From positions 1 to 64,000 of the forward strand of contig NZ_JAHUTT010000004.1 of NCBI RefSeq assembly GCF_019209865.1: a stretch of DNA of 64,000 bases, in the 5' to 3' direction. Shown here in pieces: positions 44,985 to 54,180 of the stretch. A program made the translations under genes and the position numbers. The notes beneath the pieces are model-generated. The model worked only from the letters and a program-made list of their open reading frames with translations. It made no database searches and was not told where the DNA came from. Within the stretch, counting starts at the first letter, position 1. Every line of letters starts with the position of its first letter. The stretch is from Shewanella sp. NIFS-20-20. GTDB lineage: Bacteria > Pseudomonadota > Gammaproteobacteria > Enterobacterales > Shewanellaceae.

Positions 44985-45536
44985 TTAACGCGCATTGGTG
45001 GGCGCAGTAATCACGGCCTTGGCTAAATCATGTTGCAAAATATAATAGCCAGCTAATGCCGGTGATGCATCGGCTGGGACGCCAAGATTATCGACATCAA
45101 GGGCATAAACCGTGATGTGATAATTATGGGGTTTAGCCATGGGAGGGGGGCAAGCTCCGCCGTATCCCATAAAGCCAAAATCGTTGCGCAGCATACTGGC
45201 GCCTTTTGGCAGTTTGTCTCCGCCCTTCGCACCGGCACCTAAGTCTAATCCGGTGGCGTCGGCTGGGATATTAATTGTTACCCAATGCCACCAACCGCTG
45301 CCGGTAGGGGCGTCAGGATCATATAAGGTAACCGCAAAACTTTTGGTGCCTTCGGGCACATCGCTCCATTTGAGTTCAGGCGATACATTATCACCAGTGC
45401 AACCCCATTGATTAAAAATCTGCTGGTTATTAAAGGTCTTATCATTGGTGACTTGAGGGCTCTCAAGTGTTAAGGCTGATGCGCTCGTCGCACTCACGAG
45501 TGCCAACGCGCAGCCGATTGATAATATTTTGTTCAT
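44985..45536 (-). CDS. Exported PEBP-family (YbhB/YbcL-like) protein
   Basis: Phosphatidylethanolamine-binding-protein fold. ATG 45536 has a perfect GGAGG upstream, giving 183 aa with a signal peptide ending near ASA-LT (about 21). Conserved segments YDPDAPTGSGWWHW and a GYGGACPPP / HNYHITVYALD block form the anion-binding pocket. The YbcL-type periplasmic location is inferred from the signal peptide. Function in bacteria is unsettled. Confidence 0.9.
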   Translation of the reverse strand: MNKILSIGCALALVSATSASALTLESPQVTNDKTFNNQQIFNQWGCTGDNVSPELKWSDVPEGTKSFAVTLYDPDAPTGSGWWHWVTINIPADATGLDLGAGAKGGDKLPKGASMLRNDFGFMGYGGACPPPMAKPHNYHITVYALDVDNLGVPADASPALAGYYILQHDLAKAVITAPTNAR

Positions 45537-45632
45537 AACACCTCCGTTATTAAGCTGAGTAAGTTTAGTTTTTATTTTCAAATATGCGAGTTAACGTCAA
45601 TCATATTGTGTGCAGGCAAAGGGGGGGCGCGG

Positions 45633-45914
45633 CTAGTGCGACACAGGCTCCTTCGGCGGGATTTGCACCGGCCCAAGGCCGATAATGCATTTCAAATAAC
45701 CTTGTTTCCAACCTTGGGTAAAGTCTTCATCCGAGCCTGTAAGGCGTGGCGCTTGACGAAGCGCTTGTCTGGGGGTGCCTGAGCCAGTTAATGCCGATTT
45801 ACAGCCCATGTCTTTGCCGTAATCAAACATATTTTTATAATCACTGGCTTGGTTAGCGTCGTGAGCGCAGGCGCTCAGTAGTAGCAAGGGAACAGCAAGT
45901 ATCATGGCTTTCAT
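45633..45914 (-). CDS. Small hypothetical lipoprotein
   Basis: From ATG 45914 (CAGGAG upstream) the product is 93 aa, with lipobox LLSAC (Cys16). The mature part is short and polar with a CKSALTG and a GWKQGYLKC segment, so two further Cys may pair. No family recognised. It is 96 bp upstream of the PEBP gene on the same strand, so co-transcription is possible. Confidence 0.7.
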   Translation of the reverse strand: MKAMILAVPLLLLSACAHDANQASDYKNMFDYGKDMGCKSALTGSGTPRQALRQAPRLTGSDEDFTQGWKQGYLKCIIGLGPVQIPPKEPVSH

Positions 45915-45982
45915 CTTGGCTCCTGACGTTGGTTGAGTCAGCACAGTGTAGCCAAAGAATAGGGATTACGGAGGGCGTTTAG

Positions 45983-46013
45983 GCGACTTTCATTGGCGGT
46001 TAATGAAAGTCGC
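45983..46013. terminator. Hairpin downstream of ndh
   Basis: Perfect 12-bp stem (45983-45994 with 46002-46013), seven-base loop, 22 bp beyond the ndh stop codon. T-run absent. Confidence 0.6.
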
Positions 46014-46034
46014 AGTTGAAATTTAGATGGGGGA

Positions 46035-47360
46035 TTAATGCAGTTTCATTTTGGGGCGCACCGCGCGCATTAATTTTTCTGCTAACCATAATGCCATCAT
46101 GCGTCTGGCGCCGTGGATGGCATACTGATGCATGCGATAGAGCGATAAATACACTAGTCTGGCAATTTTTCCTTCCACAAACATGCTGTTTTTATTTAAG
46201 TTACCCATCAAGCTGCCAACAGTGCTGAAGCGGGATAGATTGACCAGTGAACCATGATCTACATAGTGATATTCGATTTCTGGTTTGCCGTTACGACGAT
46301 TCATGATGTTTTTAAAAACGCAGCTTGCCATCTGATGTGCCGATTGAGCGCGTGGCGGTACAAAGCTGCCGTCGGCCTGTCCACAAGCGCAGCAATCACC
46401 AATCACAAACAAGTTGGCTTGGCCTTTGGCGTGCAGGGTCGGCTCAACCAAGACTTGGTTGTTGCGGGTCAGTGCCAGCCCTTCAATGTTACGAATAAAA
46501 TCAGGCGCCTTCACCCCAGCGGCCCATACCATCATTTGCGCCGCAATGAGTTGACCGTCACTGGTCATAAAGCCTTCGCTGGTGGCTTCATTAATGCGGA
46601 CATTTTCCATGACCTCGACCCCGAGTAATGACAGTTCCTTGCGTGCAGACGCCGAGATGCGCTCGGGCAGGGCAGGTAGAATTCGTGGGCCGGCTTCTAT
46701 CAATTGGATCTTGAGTTTAGCGGGGGTCATTTGAGCTAAGCCATAGGACTTAATCAATTGTGCTACATGATACAGTTCAGCAGATAACTCGACGCCAGTG
46801 GCCCCGCCACCGACAATGGCGATATCTAAGCAATCGACATTTGGGTTTTGGTGAACGCGAGTAAAGTTATCTAACAACGCGTGATGGAAACGCTGCGCTT
46901 GAGTGTGGGAGTCGAGGAAGTAACAATGCTCTTTCACGCCTTTGGTGTTGAAATCATTACTGACACTGCCTACCGCCAGTACCAGCTGATCATAGCCCAG
47001 CTGACGTTCAGTGCTGAGCAACTTACCTTCTTGATCCCATTTGGCGGCTAAGCTGATGTGTTGGGCTTGGCAATCCAGTCCGATCATTTCCCCCAGCTCA
47101 AAACGATAGCCATGTTGCATCGCATGGACCGAGTAAATGACCCCATCGAGATCGGCATCTAATGAACCCGTGGCCACTTCGTGTAATAAGGGTTTCCAAA
47201 TGTGGCTTCGGCTTTTATCGATCAGCACAATTTCTGCCTTGCCTTTTTTTCCTAATTTATGGCCTAAGGCGCTGGCTAGTTCTAAGCCGCCGGCTCCACC
47301 ACCGACGATAACAATTCTCGGTAATGAATGGGATGATGCGGAATGTTCTGCGCTGATCAT
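46035..47360 (-). CDS. ndh: NADH:quinone oxidoreductase, type II
   Basis: Single-subunit, non-proton-pumping NADH dehydrogenase, peripheral to the inner membrane. The 441-aa product (ATG 47360; a TTG at 47375 is upstream) has the FAD dinucleotide fold VIVGGGAGGLELA (near 16), the NADH fold AIVGGGATGVEL (near 171) and the VIGDCCACG segment near 311. C-terminal amphipathic helices with several Arg fit membrane binding. Monocistronic. Confidence 0.93.
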   Translation of the reverse strand: MISAEHSASSHSLPRIVIVGGGAGGLELASALGHKLGKKGKAEIVLIDKSRSHIWKPLLHEVATGSLDADLDGVIYSVHAMQHGYRFELGEMIGLDCQAQHISLAAKWDQEGKLLSTERQLGYDQLVLAVGSVSNDFNTKGVKEHCYFLDSHTQAQRFHHALLDNFTRVHQNPNVDCLDIAIVGGGATGVELSAELYHVAQLIKSYGLAQMTPAKLKIQLIEAGPRILPALPERISASARKELSLLGVEVMENVRINEATSEGFMTSDGQLIAAQMMVWAAGVKAPDFIRNIEGLALTRNNQVLVEPTLHAKGQANLFVIGDCCACGQADGSFVPPRAQSAHQMASCVFKNIMNRRNGKPEIEYHYVDHGSLVNLSRFSTVGSLMGNLNKNSMFVEGKIARLVYLSLYRMHQYAIHGARRMMALWLAEKLMRAVRPKMKLH

Positions 47361-47552
47361 GATGCTTGGTCTCAATAATAAATAAAGTGGGGGTAAACAC
47401 TCACTTATGCTGCCTGTTTTTGTGAGTTATGTCATCCTAAAAGTAGGGGGGAAGACAAGCAAATGCTTAAATTAAAACCAGCATTTTGCCAAAAGTTGAT
47501 ATTATGTGCTAGATATTGGTAAATTGTGGTGTTTTTAACTATTTCAACCAAT

Positions 47553-47580
47553 AAAAAAGGCTGTCTATGACAGCCTTTTT
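47553..47580. terminator. Terminator of holC-valS
   Basis: Twelve-bp stem (47554-47565 with 47569-47580), three-base loop. The A-rich left flank becomes the U-run for the leftward valS transcript; the right side also ends in five T, so it is bidirectional. Confidence 0.9.
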
Positions 47581-47596
47581 GTGATGTATTCGTGAC

Positions 47597-50452
47597 CTAG
47601 ATCAAGCTGAGCTGGCGTTGCTGCTCTTTGAGTTTATCAATATCGCGATTTAACTCAGTTTGCTTAGCGCGTTCTTTTTCAATCACCATCGCCGGGGCTT
47701 TCGCCACAAAGCCTTGATTGCTTAGCTTACCTTCGATGCGCTGGGCCTCTTGGGTTAGCTTATCGATTTGCTTATCGATACGCGCCATTTCGGCGGCAAC
47801 GTCGATAAGGCCAGCCATCGGGATCAACAGCTCCATCTCACCCACCAACTGAGTGGTTGACATCGGCGCACTATCGTCGGCGTGCAAAATCGTCATTGAT
47901 TCTAGGCGCGCCAGTGACGTTAAGAAGGTGTGATTGTTCTTAATACGGGCTTCATCTTGCGCACTCACTGACCGCAGCAAGGCGTTTAATGGCTTAGATG
48001 GCGCGATATTGAGTTCGGCGCGAATATTACGTACCGCAATAATCATTTGCTTCACCCACTCTAAATCGGCCATGGCAACAGCATCGACTTGCTCAGGCTG
48101 ATATTGCGGGAAAGGCATCAGCATTAAGGTCTCACCGCTGACACCGGCTAATGGTTTCACTCGGTGCCAAATGGTTTCAGTGATGTATGGCATGATCGGG
48201 TGCATCAGGCGCTGCATTTGCTCAAGTACGGTTACTAAGGTGTGGCGCGTACCACGTTGCTCAGCTGCGCTACCATGTTGCAGTACCGGCTTAGTTAATT
48301 CTAAATACCAGTCGCAGAATTGGTTCCAAGTGAACTCATATAGGGTATTTGCTGCTAAATCGAAGCGATACGCTGCCATATGGTCGTCGAAGGTTTTCAC
48401 CGTTTGATTAAACAAACCGATGATCCAGCGATCGGCCAGTGACAAGGTCATGTCGCCGCCTTGCTGACCACAATCTTGATCTTCAGTATTCATTAACACA
48501 AAGCGAGAGGCGTTCCATAACTTGTTACAGAAGCTGCGGTAACCGTCTAAACGCTTCATGTCCCAGTTAATATCACGACCGGTCGATGCCATCGCCGCTA
48601 AGGTAAAGCGCAGCGCATCTGTGCCGTGGGCTTCAATGCCTTCGCTAAACTCTTTGCGAGTACTTTTTTCAATCTTGGCAGCCAGCTGTGGCTGCATCAT
48701 GTTGCCAGTGCGCTTTGCAACTAAAGACTCAAGATCGATACCGTCAATCATATCTAATGGGTCAAGGACGTTGCCTTTCGATTTTGACATCTTGTTACCG
48801 GCTTCATCACGAATAAGTCCAGTTACATACACTGTCTTAAACGGAACTTGCGGCTTACCATCTTCATCTTTAATGAAGTGCATGGTCATCATAATCATCC
48901 GCGCTACCCAGAAGAAAATGATGTCAAATCCGGTGACCAGTACGTCGGTGGGGTGGAAGGTTTTTAAGTCTTCCAGATTGTCAGGCCAACCTAAGGTAGA
49001 GAAGGTCCATAACGCTGATGAGAACCAGGTATCCAGAACGTCATCATCTTGGCGTAAGTTAACTGAGTCAGCGAGCTCATGCTTGGCGCGAACTTCCGCT
49101 TCAGTCCGTCCAACATAGACTTTACCTGCGTCATCATACCAAGCTGGGATGCGGTGTCCCCACCATAATTGACGTGAGATACACCAATCTTGAATATCAC
49201 GCATCCACGAGAAATACATATTCTCATATTGCTGTGGTACAAATTTGATATCGCCATTTTCAACCGCTTCGATGGCGGTTTTAGCCATGGGGGCAACAGC
49301 CACATACCACTGGTCGGTAAGCATAGGTTCAATCACGACACCAGAGCGATCGCCATAAGGCACTTTTAAACCATGAGGAGCAATTTTCTCCAGCAGGCCT
49401 AAGCTGTCAAATTCAGCCACGATAGCATCGCGGGCTTTAAAGCGATCAAGGCCGGCAAAGCGAGCGGGTAAGCTCACATCCAAATCTTTATTGAGGGTAC
49501 CGTCAGTGTTGACTACTTCAGCCGTTGCACGAATGGCAGCATCTAAAGTCAGTACGTTGAACATTGGCAGTTGATGACGTTTACCGACTTCATAATCGTT
49601 AAAGTCATGGGCTGGGGTGATCTTAACGCAACCGGTACCAAACTCCATGTCGACATAATCGTCAGCCACGATCGGGATTAAACGGTTCACGATTGGCAGT
49701 AAAATAAACTTACCGACTAATGCCTGATAACGCTCGTCATCTGGGTGTACTGCTACTGCGCTATCACCGAGCATGGTTTCTGGACGGGTGGTGGCAACTT
49801 CTAAATAGTCTTTACCATCAGCGGTTAATGCGCCATCGGCCAGCGGGTAGCGCAAGTGCCACATGTGCCCTTGTTTTTCTTTATTTTCCACTTCGAGATC
49901 GGAGATCGCGGTGTGTAACTTAGGATCCCAGTTCACCAAGCGCTTGCCGCGATAGATTAAGTCATCTTCGTATAAGCGCACGAAGACTTCTTGAACCGCT
50001 TTGGATAAGCCTTCATCCATGGTAAAGCGCTCACGATCCCAATCGACCGAGGCACCCATGCGGCGCAGCTGTTTGGTGATGGTGCCACCTGACTGGGCTT
50101 TCCATTCCCACACCTTGTCCATGAAGGCCTCTCGACCTAAGTCATGACGGTTTTTGCCTTCTTCAGCTTCAAGTTTGCGCTCAACCAACATTTGGGTGGC
50201 AATCCCCGCATGGTCGGTACCAACTTGCCATAAGGTATTCTTACCTTTCATGCGCTCATAACGGATCAAAGTATCCATAATGGTGTCTTGGAAGGCGTGA
50301 CCCATGTGCAAACTGCCCGTCACATTCGGTGGCGGGATCATGATGCAATAATTGCCTTGGGACTCATCGCCGTGAGGCTTGAAGTAACCTTGCTCTTCCC
50401 AGTTTTGGTAGAGCGCCTGTTCAATGGACTGCGGGTTGTATGTCTTTTCCAT
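47597..50452 (-). CDS. valS: Valyl-tRNA synthetase
   Basis: Class I aminoacyl-tRNA synthetase of 951 aa, the normal length. HIGH-type motif [13 protein letters not shown] (41-53), editing domain (about 190-345), KMSKS motif [13 protein letters not shown] (near 554) and the C-terminal coiled-coil arm (about 880-951) that binds tRNA. Fifteen bases downstream of holC; this holC-valS coupling is the usual gammaproteobacterial order. Confidence 0.98.
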   Translation of the reverse strand: MEKTYNPQSIEQALYQNWEEQGYFKPHGDESQGNYCIMIPPPNVTGSLHMGHAFQDTIMDTLIRYERMKGKNTLWQVGTDHAGIATQMLVERKLEAEEGKNRHDLGREAFMDKVWEWKAQSGGTITKQLRRMGASVDWDRERFTMDEGLSKAVQEVFVRLYEDDLIYRGKRLVNWDPKLHTAISDLEVENKEKQGHMWHLRYPLADGALTADGKDYLEVATTRPETMLGDSAVAVHPDDERYQALVGKFILLPIVNRLIPIVADDYVDMEFGTGCVKITPAHDFNDYEVGKRHQLPMFNVLTLDAAIRATAEVVNTDGTLNKDLDVSLPARFAGLDRFKARDAIVAEFDSLGLLEKIAPHGLKVPYGDRSGVVIEPMLTDQWYVAVAPMAKTAIEAVENGDIKFVPQQYENMYFSWMRDIQDWCISRQLWWGHRIPAWYDDAGKVYVGRTEAEVRAKHELADSVNLRQDDDVLDTWFSSALWTFSTLGWPDNLEDLKTFHPTDVLVTGFDIIFFWVARMIMMTMHFIKDEDGKPQVPFKTVYVTGLIRDEAGNKMSKSKGNVLDPLDMIDGIDLESLVAKRTGNMMQPQLAAKIEKSTRKEFSEGIEAHGTDALRFTLAAMASTGRDINWDMKRLDGYRSFCNKLWNASRFVLMNTEDQDCGQQGGDMTLSLADRWIIGLFNQTVKTFDDHMAAYRFDLAANTLYEFTWNQFCDWYLELTKPVLQHGSAAEQRGTRHTLVTVLEQMQRLMHPIMPYITETIWHRVKPLAGVSGETLMLMPFPQYQPEQVDAVAMADLEWVKQMIIAVRNIRAELNIAPSKPLNALLRSVSAQDEARIKNNHTFLTSLARLESMTILHADDSAPMSTTQLVGEMELLIPMAGLIDVAAEMARIDKQIDKLTQEAQRIEGKLSNQGFVAKAPAMVIEKERAKQTELNRDIDKLKEQQRQLSLI

Positions 50453-50467
50453 GGGAAGTATATATTC

Positions 50468-50932
50468 TCAATCTAAATCAAGTGGTTGCGTTGCTAGGTC
50501 TTGAGTGTCAAGTGCGATACCAAGCTGGCGATATTGCTTATAGCGTTCACGAGCGATGGCCTTCATTGCGTTATCACTGGCAACAAAATCGATAATCTGG
50601 CTAAAGTTTACCGCAAATGAGGGGCATTGGTCTGCAAGATTAATCAGAAGATGGCGACTTTTATTGGGGCCTAATCTGTCAAAGCCAATTTCAACGGGTG
50701 CGCCAGTTTGCGGGCCTTCACCTTTGAGGTTATGCGGCACAAATGCGTCGGGTTCAAACTGCCAGAGGATCTCATCGATATGGAAGGCTTGCGCCTGATC
50801 TTGGCAATGAATATACAGTGTCTGCCCAGCTTGATAATAATGATTAGCCAGTTGACAGGCGATACCATCACGTCGCTCACTCGCCGAGCCTTTAGCTTCA
50901 TTGGGCAGGAGATAGAAAATAGCCTGACTCAT
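50468..50932 (-). CDS. holC: DNA polymerase III chi subunit
   Basis: The 154-aa protein matches HolC in length and pattern: an N-terminal FYLLPNEA strand, an HCQDQAQAFHIDEILW block and FVPHNLKGEG. Chi with psi links the clamp loader to single-stranded DNA binding protein. In E. coli pepA lies directly upstream; here about 7.5 kb of other genes separate them. Confidence 0.93.
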   Translation of the reverse strand: MSQAIFYLLPNEAKGSASERRDGIACQLANHYYQAGQTLYIHCQDQAQAFHIDEILWQFEPDAFVPHNLKGEGPQTGAPVEIGFDRLGPNKSRHLLINLADQCPSFAVNFSQIIDFVASDNAMKAIARERYKQYRQLGIALDTQDLATQPLDLD

Positions 50933-51043
50933 TGCTGTGCTCGCCTCTATATCGTGTCTATAAACGCGAGATTCTACACCTTTTGGGCCTTGTTTGAAAT
51001 TGTCCTGTCATTATCCCGCGCTGGCCGAGCAATATACCCCGCG

Positions 51044-52858
51044 TTATTTGGCGATGGCGTCCTGACTGATGTTAAGGCGTACGAGTTCTGCGTCAGTATG
51101 GTGGCTGGTTTGCGCTGCGAGTAATTGGGTAAAGCCGTTAGCATCTAAGGCGGGATAATACAGAAAGCCTTGGTAGAGGTGGCAATGATGTTGCTTGAGA
51201 AAGTCCCGTTGCACTGGCGTTTCAACGCCTTCAGCGACCACGGTCAGACCAAGGTGATGTGCCATCACCATGGTGGTTTCGACGATAGCCGCATCATAAT
51301 TATCATCAGGTAACCCTTGTACAAACGATTGATCAAGTTTTAAGGTGCTAATCGGCAAGTTTTTAAGATAAGACAGTGAGGAAAAACCTGTGCCAAAATC
51401 ATCGAGTGCAATACGGATGCCTAATCGGCAGAGTTGATTCATTTTAATTATGGTGGCGTCAATATCATTGATGGCCACGCTTTCAGTCAATTCCAGTTCG
51501 ATGTTGTGCGCTGGCACTTGGAAGCGTTGCAGGCATTGTTCGACAAATGCTATAAAGTCAGGGTGATTAAATTGATTAGCGCTCACATTAATGGATAAGC
51601 ACAAGGGATGATATCCCGCTTGATGCCATGCGTGTAATTGGCGGCAACTTTGCTCAAACACCCAATTGCCGACAATGACAATTTGTCCAGATTCTTCTAA
51701 TTGTGGGATAAAGCGACATGGACAGGTTATTCCTTGCGTGGGGTGCTGCCAGCGAATTAGCACTTCGGCCTTAGTTATTTTTGGCTCTTCTAAATTGACT
51801 TGAGGCTGAAAATACAGAATAAACTCTTGCTGCGTTATCGCTCGCTCTAACTCAATGGCTAATTGATGGCGCATGGCCTCGCTGCGTTTGAGTTGTTCAT
51901 CATAAAAGCGCACCTGATTTTTACCGGTGTTTTTGGCATGGTACAAGGCGGCGTCGGCGTAAATTAAAATGTCACTCTGGCTCATTTGGTCCTGCTCTAT
52001 GATGACCACGCCAATGCTACAGGTAATTTGCAGCGTCAAATGCTGCAATTGAATGGGTTGGCTTAGTTGCTTGTGAATGGCTTCGGTCACTTGAGTGATA
52101 TGGTCCATGACGCCTTGGGCGCCTAAGTCTGCCAGAAATACAATAAACTCATCTCCTCCCATGCGCGCGACTAAGTCGGTAGAAGACTGCACAAACTCAG
52201 ATAAGCTCTGGCTCACCTGACACAATAATTGGTCACCAATGGCATGGCCAAATTGATCATTAACTTGTTTGAAGTTATCTAAATCGATGTAAAGCAGGGC
52301 GCAAGCAGAGGGACGTGATTGGCTAAATTCATGGGTTAAATGTTCCATCAATAAGCGGCGATTGGCCACACCGGTGAGAAAATCGTGATTGGCGTTAAAG
52401 AGGATTTGTTTTTCAGCATTAACCCTATCGGTAATATCGGTCAAAATGCCGGTAAAACCCGCAAATTTCCCCGTCTCATCTTTGACGGGCCGGCAGGAAA
52501 GATCAAATATCCGTTGCTGTTTATTGACCGTAGTAAATTGAATGTGGCGATTAAACTCTGTGCTGTCCTGATTAAGTAATGCCGCAAATCCTTGAGTACA
52601 TTCATCTATATCTAATGGGGATAAGTGTTCAGTGAAATGGCGCCCTAGCGATTCAGTCAGGGAATAACCGGTCATGACTTCCCACGCGGGATTAATGAAG
52701 CGCCATTGCAAAGATAAGTCCAGATGAAACACGACATCGCGCAAATGCCCTACCAAATCTTGGTAGCGCTTTTCAGAGGCTTGCAGGTGCTCTATGAGCT
52801 TATTTTGTACCTGCGATAAGCGCTCATTCGCGCCTTGTTGATCCACAGGCTTCGCCAT
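51044..52858 (-). CDS. PAS-GGDEF-EAL cyclic-di-GMP signalling protein
   Basis: The 604-aa cytoplasmic protein has a PAS domain (about 28-150), a GGDEF domain (about 165-330) with an intact RMGGDEF active site, and an EAL domain (about 345-595). The EAL signature reads EVL (AEVLIRW) but the other catalytic residues are present: NVS, ELTES, DDFGTGFSS, KLDQSF and AEGVET. So both cyclase and phosphodiesterase activity are possible. The start directly abuts the stop of the isochorismatase-fold gene, so they form an operon. Confidence 0.93.
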   Translation of the reverse strand: MAKPVDQQGANERLSQVQNKLIEHLQASEKRYQDLVGHLRDVVFHLDLSLQWRFINPAWEVMTGYSLTESLGRHFTEHLSPLDIDECTQGFAALLNQDSTEFNRHIQFTTVNKQQRIFDLSCRPVKDETGKFAGFTGILTDITDRVNAEKQILFNANHDFLTGVANRRLLMEHLTHEFSQSRPSACALLYIDLDNFKQVNDQFGHAIGDQLLCQVSQSLSEFVQSSTDLVARMGGDEFIVFLADLGAQGVMDHITQVTEAIHKQLSQPIQLQHLTLQITCSIGVVIIEQDQMSQSDILIYADAALYHAKNTGKNQVRFYDEQLKRSEAMRHQLAIELERAITQQEFILYFQPQVNLEEPKITKAEVLIRWQHPTQGITCPCRFIPQLEESGQIVIVGNWVFEQSCRQLHAWHQAGYHPLCLSINVSANQFNHPDFIAFVEQCLQRFQVPAHNIELELTESVAINDIDATIIKMNQLCRLGIRIALDDFGTGFSSLSYLKNLPISTLKLDQSFVQGLPDDNYDAAIVETTMVMAHHLGLTVVAEGVETPVQRDFLKQHHCHLYQGFLYYPALDANGFTQLLAAQTSHHTDAELVRLNISQDAIAK

Positions 52859-53461
52859 CTATACCCCTAAGGCTTGGGTCACATCTTTAGCGGACATAAT
52901 CTTGGCATAAAATGGCATAATTTCAGTCATATAATAGTTTTGTTCAAAGCGGGTTCGACCGACAGTGCAATCGGACAAAATAGTGACTTTATAGCCAAGG
53001 TCAGCCGCTTCTCTACCCGCTGTATCAATACATAACGAGGTCACCGCTCCGGCAATGATCACCTCTTTGATCCCATGGGATTGTAATAGTTGGTGGAGAT
53101 CGGTATTGGAAAAGCAGCTCAGTCCTCGTTTACCGGGCAAGGTGATGATCTTACTTGCCATCGGTGTTAATTCCGGGATGGTTTGCGCGCCAGAGGAGCC
53201 AGCTTTAAAGGCGCCATTGTCTTTAATGATTTTTAGTATGCCAATGGGCTCATCGAGTTCGGAGTAGTCGGCGGTGAAAATGATCGGAGTTGATGCAATT
53301 AGGGCCTCGGTGGTGAGTAAACGTGAGATCAGTTGTAGCGAGTTATCTAAAATAACTCCCACTTGTTCTGAGTTCTCCAAGGCTCCATGCAGAATGCCGT
53401 CTTTGGCAAAATAGTCATTTTGATAACCAATTAAGATTAATGCAGTGTGTTTGATATCCAT
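52859..53461 (-). CDS. Isochorismatase-fold cysteine hydrolase with missing Asp
   Basis: The 200-aa protein has the isochorismatase/nicotinamidase fold. Catalytic Lys (GKRGLSCF, near 108) and Cys (TSLCIDTAG, near 143) are present, but the usual Asp before the conserved QND is Gly12 (LIGYQNDYF). So the Asp-Lys-Cys triad is incomplete. It could be a diverged amidase, or a binding protein. No gap separates it from the GGDEF-EAL gene. Substrate unknown. Confidence 0.85.
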   Translation of the reverse strand: MDIKHTALILIGYQNDYFAKDGILHGALENSEQVGVILDNSLQLISRLLTTEALIASTPIIFTADYSELDEPIGILKIIKDNGAFKAGSSGAQTIPELTPMASKIITLPGKRGLSCFSNTDLHQLLQSHGIKEVIIAGAVTSLCIDTAGREAADLGYKVTILSDCTVGRTRFEQNYYMTEIMPFYAKIMSAKDVTQALGV

Positions 53462-53646
53462 ATCATCGCCCGTTCGCTATTGATAGTAGGCTGACATTTG
53501 CTCAGCGATACTTGAGCATTGGTAACGCATGCACTTTCAGCCGCCTCAGTCCTTCTTCATTGAGTATAGAATGAAAAACACCTATTGAGAGACATTGGCA
53601 ATTGCCATTAGCTCCCATAGTGTCATCGGCCCCATTTAGATGGCAT

Positions 53647-54156
53647 TTATATCGCCTCTTCTAAGGTGAGTAATTCTAATCGCTCCAACACTAAGGTAAT
53701 CGCATGCTCAAACGCGGCTTGATTAGCAAATAGGCTCGAGACCAAGGTGAGTTTGCCGTCGCCATGATGGAGATGAAAGAATACCTGACTGCCGACAGTT
53801 TGGCTGCTGATGGCCTCAATCTGTTGCCAATCGAGGGTGATGATTTTCCGACTGATCCCCGACTTAGGGCTTTGTAGGCCTTGCGCTGACAACACCAGCA
53901 CCCGCTTTCGTGCGAGACTCGCCATAAAGATAACACCGCCAAGTAGCGCAAATAGCAGGCTGATAACACCGAGGCACCACAAGAAAATGGAGGCTTGAGC
54001 TGGGGATAAGTGGATGAGATCGAAAAGGATTAAGCCGCGATCACGTTGATATGCGCTTAAGGCAAGTAGATAGCTCAAGAAGATGCCTATCGGCATAATA
54101 ACTAAGCCTAACCAGATTTTAGGTTTATAGGGAAAGCAGATGTCTTGGTGCGTCAT
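53647..54156 (-). CDS. Hypothetical two-helix membrane protein of the lipoprotein/YwqK cassette
   Basis: The 169-aa protein has two hydrophobic helices (about 14-33 and 57-80) and a soluble C-terminal part with strands (LSAQGLQSPKSG, ITLDWQQIEAI, QVFFHLH) like the PH-type domain found after paired helices in several small membrane proteins. 24 bp downstream of the interrupted YwqK-type gene, probably in the same operon. Function unknown. Confidence 0.7.
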   Translation of the reverse strand: MTHQDICFPYKPKIWLGLVIMPIGIFLSYLLALSAYQRDRGLILFDLIHLSPAQASIFLWCLGVISLLFALLGGVIFMASLARKRVLVLSAQGLQSPKSGISRKIITLDWQQIEAISSQTVGSQVFFHLHHGDGKLTLVSSLFANQAAFEHAITLVLERLELLTLEEAI

Positions 54157-54180
54157 GATTGATGTCTCTGATTAAGTGTG

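Noticed and set aside
45615..45640. Seven-G run near the stop of the small lipoprotein gene as a phase-variable tract
   Set aside because: Too short for frequent slippage and outside or at the end of the coding sequence.
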